Assembly (NCBI GenBank): GCA_011525745.1
Contig: WYBU01000139.1
Span: forward strand, 1 to 32,889
Source: Planctomycetaceae bacterium
GTDB taxonomy: Bacteria; Planctomycetota; Phycisphaerae; UBA1845; UTPLA1
Direction of reading: 5' to 3'
DNA length: 32,889 nt
The position numbers and the translations under genes were made by a program. Positions within the stretch are counted from its first letter, which is position 1; each line of letters begins with the position of its first letter. The notes under the pieces were generated by a model. The model made no database searches and was not told the DNA's origin. It was given only the letters and a program-made list of their open reading frames with translations. Positions 19,021 to 27,608 of this stretch are shown piece after piece.

Positions 19021-19449
19021 AGTTTTCGACGGTGTTTGCCAGTTGACGGATGCCGATGTCGAGCCGACCCGCGCTGGTACAGAGCAGCTCCTACGATCGT
19101 TTTTTCTGGACCTTTCGATACGAGCGGACCGCAGAACGTCTTGACTTGTCGGGGCGAACCTGATAACACCGTATACGGCGAGTGCTCTCCGTAATCGCCG
19201 AGGGGTACAGAGTCGGCGCCGCGCGCCTGAAGCGGCGGCGCAAAGGGAAACGAAGTCAATCCAGCCACAACGCATTCTCCGGTGAATCCGACCGTTTTCC
19301 GGTGGGTGAATGCGCGTTGATTCGCGCGCCGGCAGGTCCGAGGGGTTTTCATCATCGCGATGCCGCGTCGGCGTCGCCTGTTCGCATGTTCAGAAACGTC
19401 ACGAGTGTTGGATCCGTATTCGTCCAATTCAAGTGCAAGGAGTAATGGG
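19021..19449. other. leader region of the giant secreted protein
   Basis: 429 bp without a gene. A possible promoter is TTGACT (19141-19146), 17 bp, TAACAC (19164-19169), which would give a leader of about 270 nt. The start codon has a clear AAGGAG (19434-19439). No riboswitch-like structure was recognised. None of the palindromic repeat families occurs here, unlike most other gaps in the window. Confidence 0.45.
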
Positions 19450-22400
19450 ATGACAGGTCGAAAAGCAGGAACATGGATCGTCGCTGCGGTGGCGTCGATC
19501 GGCCTGTTCGGCGCGGCCATCGGCTGGAGCGATCCGAACGCCGGTTCGCCCGTGATGCCGTCGCTCGCGCCGCAGCAGACCTCGGCCGGTGCGGTGTCGC
19601 CGGGCGTGGCGGCTTCGCGGCAGGAAGCCGGACGCGGGATGGAACTTCAATCGGCCGATTCACTCGGGCGCGTCGAGTTGCGACCCGACGTGGCGGCCCG
19701 ACGGCCGGAACTGCTCGGCGGCAGCCCCGCGTCGTTGCGCATGAAGTTGCGCGACTGGGCCGAGCGCAACCAGCAGGCCAATGCTGAGCGGCTGGCCGGA
19801 CTGGTTTCCGCATCGCCTACGCCGCCGGTGAATGAACAGGTTCCCGCGCCATCGCTGGCGATCGTATCGGCTGCCGACGATGGCGGTCCAAGCTATTCGG
19901 GTTCGACGCTTCCATCCGATGCAGCGGCGACCGACGAGTTGCCGCCGGCGCCGGAGAACAACGGCTTCCAGCCGCGCGGTGACTGCAACACCAACGGCAC
20001 GGACGACGCGGTGGATGTCACGGGCACGTTGATCGTCAACAATTTCCTCACTGCCGCAACCAGCGGCACTCTTGGCTTCCAAGCGGACTACCGCGGACAA
20101 ATCCGTGCGGATGACTTTACGCTGGCAGCCGCGACCACGATCCGCTGGATCAAGTTCGAGGGTACGGCCATCGGGGATACGGCCGGCGATCTGTATCGCA
20201 TTCGGTTCTGGTCAAGCATCATGACGGCCGACGCCCCGACGCCGCCCACGCCTCCTGATGAAAAACCGAACACGATCGAATACACCGAAGACGCAGTCCC
20301 CGCGCAGATCATCATCGAAGGCGTTAATCCCGCCCCGCCGGCCGGTAACGGCGCAACCGTATATCGCGTGAATCTGCTTCAACCCGTGACGCTCGGCGCG
20401 GGCCGGCACTGGCTTCAGGTGTCCTACGCGGGAACGAATGGTGGACTGTGGGGCTGGTTCCTGAACACCGACACCGGGATCGGCAAGCGCATGCGCTTCA
20501 ACGGTTTCAACCTGCCGGAAACTTGGGCGGCGCCCAACGGCGGACCATCGGGCAACACCGGCGCGCATCGCTTCCAGCTCTGGGGCGGTAGTCTAGACAA
20601 CAACAACAACGGACAGCCGGACGAATGCGAAGACTGCAACACCAACGGAACGCCGGACGGCGACGAGACCGGGCCGGACTGCAACGGCAACAACATTCCG
20701 GATGAGTGCGAACTGGTCGGCAACGATTGCAACAGCAACGGCACGCCCGATGAGTGCGAGACGGACTGCGACGGCAACGGCGTACCGGACGATTGCGACT
20801 TGCTGACCAACGACTGCAACAACAACGGCACGGTCGACGACTGCGAGATGGTGGACTGCAATCTCAATGGCGTGCTCGACGAGTGCGACATCCTCGGCGG
20901 GACCTCGCTCGACTGCAACAGCAACCTTGTGCCCGATGACTGCGAGTTGTTCGACAACCTGCACGAGTACGTCTGGGACGACGGCACGCAGGAAACGAGC
21001 ATCGGCTTCACCGGCGGCGCCACCATGATGTGGTTCAACGAATTCGAAGTGGTGGCCGGCGCCGAAATCATCACCGAAGTGCGTGCTCGCTTCGGCACGC
21101 CGCTGGGCGCTGCGGCGACCCTGTTCATCTGGACCGATCCGAATGACGACGGGCTGCCGATCGACGCCGTGCTGGTGCAGACCGTGAACATCACGACCGC
21201 CGATCTAGGCTCGAACATCTTCAATCGTTATCCGGTTCCGCCGACGTTTGTCGGGAACGCCGGGGAGCGATTCTTCGTCGGCTTCCGGATCACGCACGCC
21301 GCGGCACAGTTCCCGGCCGCGATCGATCAGACCGATCCGGATAACCGGCGAAGTTGGATTCTGGTCGGTAGCGATCCGAACGACCTTACCGGGGCAGCGT
21401 TGATCGACGACCTCGCTCCGACACTGGCGGGCGACTGGCTGATCCGGGCCATCGGCGGGTCGGACAACGACTGCAACGGCAACGGCATTCCCGATGAATG
21501 CGACATCGCCGCCGGCGAGCCGGACCTCAACGGCAACGGCGTGCCCGACGTGTGCGAAGACTGCAACGAGAATGGCACGCCCGACCCGCTCGAGCCGGGA
21601 TATGACGACTGCAACAACAACAACGTCGCCGACTTCTGCGAGATCGCCGGCGGAACGGCGACCGACTGCAACAACAACGACGTTCCGGACGAGTGCGAAC
21701 CGGACTGCAACACCAACGGCGTGGCCGACGAGTGCGACACGACCGGCGGCACTTCCGACGATTGCGACAGCAACGGCGTGCCCGATGATTGCGATCCCGA
21801 CTGCAACACCAACGGCACGCCGGACGGCTGCGAGTCGGGCGCCGACTGCAACACCAACAACGTGCCCGACGAGTGCGAACTGGTCGACGACTCCAGCCCG
21901 ATTCTCTACGCAATCGATGACGGCACGCAGAATAACTCGATCGGTCTGACCGCCGGCGGCGACATGATCTGGTACAACCGGTTCAACGTCGCCTCGGGCG
22001 GCCAGTATCTGACGACCATCCGGGTGCGGATTGCCGGACCGTTCGGAGCGCCGGCGTCGCTGCACGTCTGGTCCGATCCGAACGACGACAACAACCCAAT
22101 CGATGCGGTCCTGATCTCCAGCACGCCGATCATCACGGCGCCGGCGGGCGTCAGCGGCTTCGTCGATTACGAAGTGTCGCCGGTGTTCCTGGGCAACGTC
22201 GGCGAGACGTTCTACGTCGGCGTGCTCATGAACCATGCCGCCGGGGATTTCCCGGCGTCGATCGATGAGACAGATCCGGACAACCGCCAGAGTTGGATCA
22301 CCGTAAGCTCCGATCCGAACGATCTGAGTGGTTCGGCGCTGATCGACGATCTGGGTCTGCCCGGCGACTGGATGATCCGGGCCATCGCGGGCGTGACCAA

Positions 22401-24306
22401 CGACTGCAACGAAAACGGCACGCCGGACGAGTGCGATATCGACTCCGGCGCTTCCGAAGACGCCAACAGCAACGGCATCCCGGATGAGTGCGAGGACTGC
22501 AACAACAACGGAACCCCGGACCTCGATGAGCCGGGCTACGTCGATTGCAACAACAACGACATCCTCGACGAGTGCGACATCGCCGCCGGCTTCTCCCAGG
22601 ACTGCAACAGCAACGGCATTCCTGACGAGTGCGACGTGGCGGATGGCGCGACCGTCCTGGACAGCGGTCCGGGCGATCTGGACCTGTTCGTAATTCCGAA
22701 CGAAGTCGGCGGCGTGTTCCTGGCGCATAGCGAGGTGGCCGACGACTTTACCGTCAGCGAACCGTCGCTGATCTCGTTTGGCTCGTTCCTATCGCTCGAG
22801 ACCAAGACCGGCGACGCGGCCGGCCCGTACGGCTGGAGCGGATTCGTCGTCGTCAGCCTCTACGCCGACGTCGGCGGACGGCCCAGCGATGATCCGATCC
22901 TGGTGTTCACGACGTTCCCGACGGCTCGGGTCGACGTAGGCGACACGACGGGCGGCATCGAAGGCGACATCTACGCCTACGAAGTGCCTATCTTCGTCAA
23001 CATCCTGGTGCCGGGCACGTACTGGATTAACTTCCGGCCGACGGCCGACACCGGGACCGGCCTGGCGTTCGCCCTGAACGCGCAGAGCGCGACCAACGGC
23101 AACGTCGCCGGCAACGAGGAGTATTTCCGCTCCAGTTCGTTCACCGACCTGGGCGCCTGGACGCCGTCGTCCGACGCCGACGTGCTGGGCGAGGCCCACG
23201 GCATGGCGTTCGCGCTGATCATCGAGTCGGCCGACTGCAATGCCAACGGCGTGCCCGATGAGTGCGACATTGCCGGCGGCAGCAGCGTCGATTGCGACAA
23301 CGACGGCATGCCCGACGAGTGCCAGCCCGATTGCAACGGCAACGGTACGGCCGATTCGTGCGACATCAGCGGAGGCTTCTCCGACGATGTCGACAACGAC
23401 GGCGTGCCGGATGAGTGCGAGGGCGACTGCAACACCAACGGAACGCCGGACGACGCCGACATCGGATCGGGCGATTCCGAGGACTGCAACACCAACGGCA
23501 TCCCGGATGAGTGCGACATCGCCGACAACATCGTGTCGAGCCTGTTCGCACAGTTCGGCTCGTTCCCGACGTTTGCACCGTTCTCGGACAGCACCTGCTC
23601 GGTCTGTGCCAGCGGGGCGCAGGCGCTGGCGGACGACGTGTCGCTGTCGGCCGATTCGCTGCTGACGGGCATCATCGTCCGCGGCGGGCACGACGCCGTG
23701 GCCCAGCCGGATGGTTCGCTCGACGAGTTCACCATCCAGGTCTGGAGCGACGACTTCGGCGTGCCGGGCGTCGTGGCGCATACGGAAGTGATTCCGGTCG
23801 GCCAGATCACGCGCGATGACCTGGGCGATGGCACGTTCATCTACACGCTCGAACTGGCGTCGCCTGTGGCGCTGAGCCGCGGCGTGCACTGGGTCGAAGT
23901 GGTCTATACGGGTACGCATTCGGAAGACTGGTTCTGGCTGGTCGAGGATGGCTCGGTGCTCAACTACCTCGTCTTCGACACGACCTATCCGGCCACGTTC
24001 CCGAATGTGTTCGCCAGTCCGGACCACATGTCGCTCATCCTGACGACCGCCAGCCTGGACGACGACTCCAGCGGCATCCCGGATGAGTGCGAGGGCGTGG
24101 TTGCCTGTGCCACGTGCGCCGGCGACACCGACGCCAGCAACAGCGTCGACGGCGACGACGTGCAGGGCTTCGTCGAGTGTCTCATCAGCGGTACCAACTG
24201 CGGATGCACCGACATGGACGGCGACGGCAGCACGGCCGACGCCGATTCCGACGACCTGCCGATGTTCGTCGACACGCTGCTCAACGCCGGCGGCCCCTGC
24301 CCGTAA
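19450..24306 (+). CDS. giant secreted TSP3-like repeat protein with dockerin-like C-terminus
   Basis: A 1618-aa exported protein. AAGGAG sits 10 nt before ATG 19450, and MTGRKAGTWIVAAVASIGLFGAAIG is a signal peptide with a cleavage region near AIGWSD. About 30 copies of a 12-residue motif, consensus DCNxNGxPDECD, resemble calcium-binding thrombospondin type 3 or EF-hand loops. They form blocks near residues 382-502, 674-814, 983-1064 and 1261-1358. Between the blocks are five beta-rich modules: A (~190-380), B (~504-673), B' (~816-981, a clear duplicate of B: DDGTQ..., DPNDD..PIDAVL, DPNDLSG.ALIDDL), C (~1071-1260) and D (~1361-1536, similar to A around GxHWxxVxYxGT). The tail (~1557-1618) has two DxDxxxxxDxxD loops of dockerin type (GDTDASNSVDGDD, DMDGDGSTADADSDD). 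A surface or extracellular structural or adhesive role is inferred. No enzyme motif was seen. Confidence 0.88.
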   Translation: MTGRKAGTWIVAAVASIGLFGAAIGWSDPNAGSPVMPSLAPQQTSAGAVSPGVAASRQEAGRGMELQSADSLGRVELRPDVAARRPELLGGSPASLRMKLRDWAERNQQANAERLAGLVSASPTPPVNEQVPAPSLAIVSAADDGGPSYSGSTLPSDAAATDELPPAPENNGFQPRGDCNTNGTDDAVDVTGTLIVNNFLTAATSGTLGFQADYRGQIRADDFTLAAATTIRWIKFEGTAIGDTAGDLYRIRFWSSIMTADAPTPPTPPDEKPNTIEYTEDAVPAQIIIEGVNPAPPAGNGATVYRVNLLQPVTLGAGRHWLQVSYAGTNGGLWGWFLNTDTGIGKRMRFNGFNLPETWAAPNGGPSGNTGAHRFQLWGGSLDNNNNGQPDECEDCNTNGTPDGDETGPDCNGNNIPDECELVGNDCNSNGTPDECETDCDGNGVPDDCDLLTNDCNNNGTVDDCEMVDCNLNGVLDECDILGGTSLDCNSNLVPDDCELFDNLHEYVWDDGTQETSIGFTGGATMMWFNEFEVVAGAEIITEVRARFGTPLGAAATLFIWTDPNDDGLPIDAVLVQTVNITTADLGSNIFNRYPVPPTFVGNAGERFFVGFRITHAAAQFPAAIDQTDPDNRRSWILVGSDPNDLTGAALIDDLAPTLAGDWLIRAIGGSDNDCNGNGIPDECDIAAGEPDLNGNGVPDVCEDCNENGTPDPLEPGYDDCNNNNVADFCEIAGGTATDCNNNDVPDECEPDCNTNGVADECDTTGGTSDDCDSNGVPDDCDPDCNTNGTPDGCESGADCNTNNVPDECELVDDSSPILYAIDDGTQNNSIGLTAGGDMIWYNRFNVASGGQYLTTIRVRIAGPFGAPASLHVWSDPNDDNNPIDAVLISSTPIITAPAGVSGFVDYEVSPVFLGNVGETFYVGVLMNHAAGDFPASIDETDPDNRQSWITVSSDPNDLSGSALIDDLGLPGDWMIRAIAGVTNDCNENGTPDECDIDSGASEDANSNGIPDECEDCNNNGTPDLDEPGYVDCNNNDILDECDIAAGFSQDCNSNGIPDECDVADGATVLDSGPGDLDLFVIPNEVGGVFLAHSEVADDFTVSEPSLISFGSFLSLETKTGDAAGPYGWSGFVVVSLYADVGGRPSDDPILVFTTFPTARVDVGDTTGGIEGDIYAYEVPIFVNILVPGTYWINFRPTADTGTGLAFALNAQSATNGNVAGNEEYFRSSSFTDLGAWTPSSDADVLGEAHGMAFALIIESADCNANGVPDECDIAGGSSVDCDNDGMPDECQPDCNGNGTADSCDISGGFSDDVDNDGVPDECEGDCNTNGTPDDADIGSGDSEDCNTNGIPDECDIADNIVSSLFAQFGSFPTFAPFSDSTCSVCASGAQALADDVSLSADSLLTGIIVRGGHDAVAQPDGSLDEFTIQVWSDDFGVPGVVAHTEVIPVGQITRDDLGDGTFIYTLELASPVALSRGVHWVEVVYTGTHSEDWFWLVEDGSVLNYLVFDTTYPATFPNVFASPDHMSLILTTASLDDDSSGIPDECEGVVACATCAGDTDASNSVDGDDVQGFVECLISGTNCGCTDMDGDGSTADADSDDLPMFVDTLLNAGGPCP

Positions 24307-24445
24307 GGGGCCGTGCGATCGGCCGGCGTCGTTGCGGCGACCGGCTGAAGCGTGCGTGAGCGGCTGATGGCAGGCCCCGCCCATCGGGGCGGGGCCGGCT
24401 GCCCGGCGAAAGCAAGCCGGGACTCATCATCGCCTTCAAGGCACG

Positions 24446-24490
24446 AGCGGCTCTCCGGTTCGGAAGGATCGGAGGGCCGCTTTCCTTTTT
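24446..24490 (+). terminator. intrinsic terminator of the secreted-protein gene
   Basis: A 12-bp stem pairs AGCGGCTCTCCG (24446-24457) with CGGAGGGCCGCT (24470-24481) with one G-T wobble and a 12-nt loop. It is followed by TTTCCTTTTT. It lies 140 bp after the stop at 24306. Confidence 0.8.
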
Positions 24491-24500
24491 ACGCATGTGG

Positions 24501-24581
24501 CACAGCCGCCCTCGGCTGTGAGCCTGCAGCGCAGCCGCCCCCCGGCCGTGTTCGCGTGGCACGGGCATACTGCCCGTGCGC
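24501..24581. repeat. A-A'-B hairpin modules
   Basis: A perfect family A hairpin at 24501-24520 is followed by a degenerate copy (CGCAGCCGCCCCCCGGCCGTG). Then comes a B hairpin near 24555-24579 (GCACGGGC, loop ATACT, GCCCGTGC). The family C element begins directly after. The order is the same as at 12968-13049. Confidence 0.85.
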
Positions 24582-24756
24582 ATCCGAGCCGCGCAGCGTC
24601 AGCGAGCGGGATGGTGCCGCTTGAACTCGTGTAACGGATCGCTTGTGAAGCGCTCACACTCGTTGCGTCGAGGCGTGGAGCGATATTGCGCGGTCAGGCG
24701 GTTCGCTCCGCCGCGCGGCGTACCAATCCCGCTTGCTGACGCTGCGCGGCTCGGAT
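24582..24756. repeat. family C element, copy 3
   Basis: Left arm 24582-24612 (CCGAGCCGCGCAGCGTCAGC...) and inverted right arm 24726-24756 differ at very few positions and flank a 113-bp core. The core starts GTGCCGCTT as in copy 1 and then diverges. Confidence 0.87.
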
Positions 24757-24917
24757 TGACCGCAGCACTGGCGCTTGCGGCTCGGACCGGCTTGCACGGA
24801 CTGAAAAGCCCGTGCCGCGGTCTCGGATCAATGAGGGACTCGCCGCAGTTGCGTTTCGCGCGCGTTGCCGCTTTATTACCGATCTCGCGGCCGCGCGCCG
24901 CGCAGGAGCGCATCCCG

Positions 24918-27521
24918 ATGAACGAACCCAAAGCTGGCTTCCTGGCGACGATCCGCAGTTTTCCCCCCACGTTCTGGGTCGCCAACACGATGGAGATCTT
25001 CGAGCGAATGGCCTGGTACGGCTTTTTCGCCGTGTCGTCGCTGTATATCACGGGACCGGTCGAGACGGGCGGGCTGGGTTTCACCTCCGAGCAGCGCGGC
25101 CAGCTTCAGGCCATCGTGCCGTTCATCCTGTATCTGCTCCCGGTGATTACCGGCGCGCTGGCGGACCGCTACGGCTACAAGAAGATGTTCATCATCGCCT
25201 ACGTGGGGATGGTGATCTTCTATTACGCGCTGGGGCAGTTCAAGACGTTTCCGACGTTTCTGGGCGCGTTCCTGTGCGTGGCGCTGGCCGCGGCGATCTT
25301 CAAGCCGGTCGTCGTCGGCACGGTGGCGCGAGTGACCAGCGCCGGCAATTCGAGCATGGGATTCGGCATCTTCTACATGATGGTGAACATCGGCGGCTTT
25401 CTAGGACCGCTGGTCGCCGGCGCCGTGCGAGGCATTTCGTGGAACTACGTATTCATCGCCTGCTCGACGTGGGCGGCGATCAATTTGGTGATCGTAATTA
25501 TCTTTTATCGCGATCCGTCGACGGAGGCGACGTCGACCCAGAAGCGCACGCTGGGCAAGGTCGCGCGCGACATGGTCGAGGTGCTGGGCAACATGCGCTT
25601 CGGCATCTGCGTGTTCACGGTGCTGATCGCACTCATGCTGGCCAATCAGGGGCTGGAGTGGTTCAGTTGGAAGCGCTGCTGGATTTTCATCGGCATGTGG
25701 CTTGTGCTGAATGCCCTGTGGGACCTGTCGATGCCGCAGGGCAGCGGCAATCCCGCGCATCCCGCGTCGGCGGGGCGGCCGTTCTTTCTCAAGCGAATGC
25801 ATTGCAGCAACTGGCGCTTTGCGATGTTCTTGCTTATCATGTCGGGTTTCTGGACTTCGTTCAACCAGATTTTTCTGACGATGCCGGAGTACATCCGCGA
25901 CTTCACCGACACGCGGCCGATGGTGCAGGTGGCCCGGAACGTCTCAGAGTCCGTCAGCGGCTTCGCCCGCCGCGTCGTCGGCGGCGTGGGGCTGAAGGAG
26001 CAGGCGAATAAGATCGAAAACGACGCGTTTCTGAACGCCCTTGCGGCAATCGAGCAGGCCGAAGTGCTCCAGGAATTCGATCGTCTGGTGCGCCTTGCAC
26101 GCGGCGTGGAACCGATTGTGCCCGAGCCGACGCGCACCAAGCAGTCCAATGCCAAGTCGAAAGCGGCCGTGATGGACAAGATCAAGAAGCTGCTCGAAGA
26201 CCGTGAGATCGATGACGCCGAAAAGGAACGGCTGAAGGCCGCGCGGGAATCCCTCGAGGCCGAAAAGTCCGACACGTCCGATCCGGCAACGCAGCCGGCG
26301 GAATCGCCGCCCGCCACGCAGCGCAAGCTGCCCGGCCCCGAAGCCGACGAAGCCGCCCAAGCGCTGCTGGCGGCGGTAGACGATGCGGATCATGAAACGC
26401 CGGATAAGGTGCAGGCGCTGGTCGATCGTGCGGAAGAGCTGCGCGACGCCTACGCCGAGTGTGCACCGATCAGGGCCGTTGAAGAACTGGTTGACTCGAT
26501 CGAGCGCGCCAAACGCACGCGCATGCTGCCCAAGGACCCCAGCCTGAGTCCGGCCGTGTTGCAGGAGTTGCAGGCGCTGGTGGCGACTTTGAATGTGAGC
26601 GGCGCCACGAAGCCGTTGGAGACAATCGACCTGGTCGAGTCGGCGCGCACGATCCTGCAGTACAAGGTGCGCGTCGAGCCTTTGGAGTTAGCTCGATTTG
26701 TCGCCGCGGTCGGATCGCGAGTGGACGCCGTCTCGGACGCCGACTTGACCACGGCCGTCCGCTCGATTAACCGTCGGTTGGAACAACGGGGCAAGCCGCT
26801 ATTCAAGGATGGCGACGCCGAACGGTTGCGCACCGAACTGCGGCAACTGTTGCTGACTCATGGTCCGCTGGCGCCGCGCGATGCGGTGCGTCGGGCGTGC
26901 GCGGCGCTGCCGAATGGCAATCGCGACATCGAACCGGACGTGCTCGCACTCGGCATCCGCGATCTGGCCTATCGCCCCGTCATCTGGGACCGCATCGACG
27001 CCGGGCGGCAGGTGAATCCGGAGCACATCGTCAATTTCGACGCACTGGCCATCGTGTTGTTGCAGGTCGTCATTTCATTCATGATGGCCCGGTTCCACCG
27101 ATTTACGACAATGATTGTCGGCATGGTCATCGCCGCGGTGGGCATTGGGCTGTCGTCGTTCGCCGGCGGGACGATGATCGGACCCCTGGGCGGCTCGCTG
27201 CTGGTGGTCGTGGCGGGCATCGTCATTTTCGCCGTCGGCGAGATGATGGCCAGCCCGACGAGTCAGGAGTACGTCGGGCGCATCGCGCCGCAGGACCGCG
27301 TGGCGGTGTATATGGGCTACTACTTCGTCGCGGTGGCACTGGGCAACCTGTTCGGCGGCATCCTCTCGGGCCAGCTCTACGGCAAGCTCGCCCGCGACAT
27401 GCAGCGGCCGGACCTGATGTGGGCCTGCTTCGGCGGGCTGATGCTGCTGACGGCCGTGATCTTCCTGCTCTACGACCGCTTCGCGCTGCCGCGCTCGAAG
27501 CCCCAGGCGAAGATGGCGTGA
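24918..27521 (+). CDS. POT/PTR2-like MFS transporter with ~370-aa insert
   Basis: A proton-coupled oligopeptide transporter (POT) type inner-membrane protein of 867 aa, against ~450-500 for the family. E26-I-F-E29-R30 in EIFERMAWYGFF is the POT ExxER motif of TM1. I count nine hydrophobic segments before residue ~328: TM1-6, the extra HA/HB pair of bacterial POTs, and TM7 (RFAMFLLIMSGFWTSFNQIF). Five more follow residue ~705 (FDALAIVLLQVVISFMM onward). Residues ~330-700 are a charged, mostly helical hydrophilic insert (KDKIKKLLEDRE-type stretches, a low-complexity PATQPAESPPATQ linker). By normal topology it would sit in the TM7-TM8 periplasmic loop. GGAG stands 9 nt before ATG 24918. The gene is convergent with another POT gene. 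The substrate is unknown. Confidence 0.85.
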   Translation: MNEPKAGFLATIRSFPPTFWVANTMEIFERMAWYGFFAVSSLYITGPVETGGLGFTSEQRGQLQAIVPFILYLLPVITGALADRYGYKKMFIIAYVGMVIFYYALGQFKTFPTFLGAFLCVALAAAIFKPVVVGTVARVTSAGNSSMGFGIFYMMVNIGGFLGPLVAGAVRGISWNYVFIACSTWAAINLVIVIIFYRDPSTEATSTQKRTLGKVARDMVEVLGNMRFGICVFTVLIALMLANQGLEWFSWKRCWIFIGMWLVLNALWDLSMPQGSGNPAHPASAGRPFFLKRMHCSNWRFAMFLLIMSGFWTSFNQIFLTMPEYIRDFTDTRPMVQVARNVSESVSGFARRVVGGVGLKEQANKIENDAFLNALAAIEQAEVLQEFDRLVRLARGVEPIVPEPTRTKQSNAKSKAAVMDKIKKLLEDREIDDAEKERLKAARESLEAEKSDTSDPATQPAESPPATQRKLPGPEADEAAQALLAAVDDADHETPDKVQALVDRAEELRDAYAECAPIRAVEELVDSIERAKRTRMLPKDPSLSPAVLQELQALVATLNVSGATKPLETIDLVESARTILQYKVRVEPLELARFVAAVGSRVDAVSDADLTTAVRSINRRLEQRGKPLFKDGDAERLRTELRQLLLTHGPLAPRDAVRRACAALPNGNRDIEPDVLALGIRDLAYRPVIWDRIDAGRQVNPEHIVNFDALAIVLLQVVISFMMARFHRFTTMIVGMVIAAVGIGLSSFAGGTMIGPLGGSLLVVVAGIVIFAVGEMMASPTSQEYVGRIAPQDRVAVYMGYYFVAVALGNLFGGILSGQLYGKLARDMQRPDLMWACFGGLMLLTAVIFLLYDRFALPRSKPQAKMA

Positions 27522-27608
27522 TGCGGCGGCGGTCGAGGCGCCGAAGCGATATCACGCAAGAGGGCGACAGCGACGCAACGCCGACGCAGCGGCATGTGTC
27601 ATGCGCCG

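Larger units (their letters stand above)
24307..24917. other. intergenic region between the secreted protein and the first transporter
   Basis: 611 bp without a gene. In order it holds the terminator, a family A hairpin, an A-like and a B hairpin, a full family C element, a further half arm with a B-like piece (24765-24822), and the ribosome binding site of the transporter. The frame of the transporter is open across the C element back to 24576 but its translation there is repeat-derived (for example RIRAAQRQRAG). Confidence 0.7.

Noticed and set aside
20424..24384. Long minus-strand frames antisense to the secreted protein (20424-21224, 21205-22728, 22789-24384)
   Set aside because: They mirror the repeated DCN..PDECD codons (giving QSSGTPLLLQS or VAVAVV patterns) and have no motifs or ribosome binding sites.
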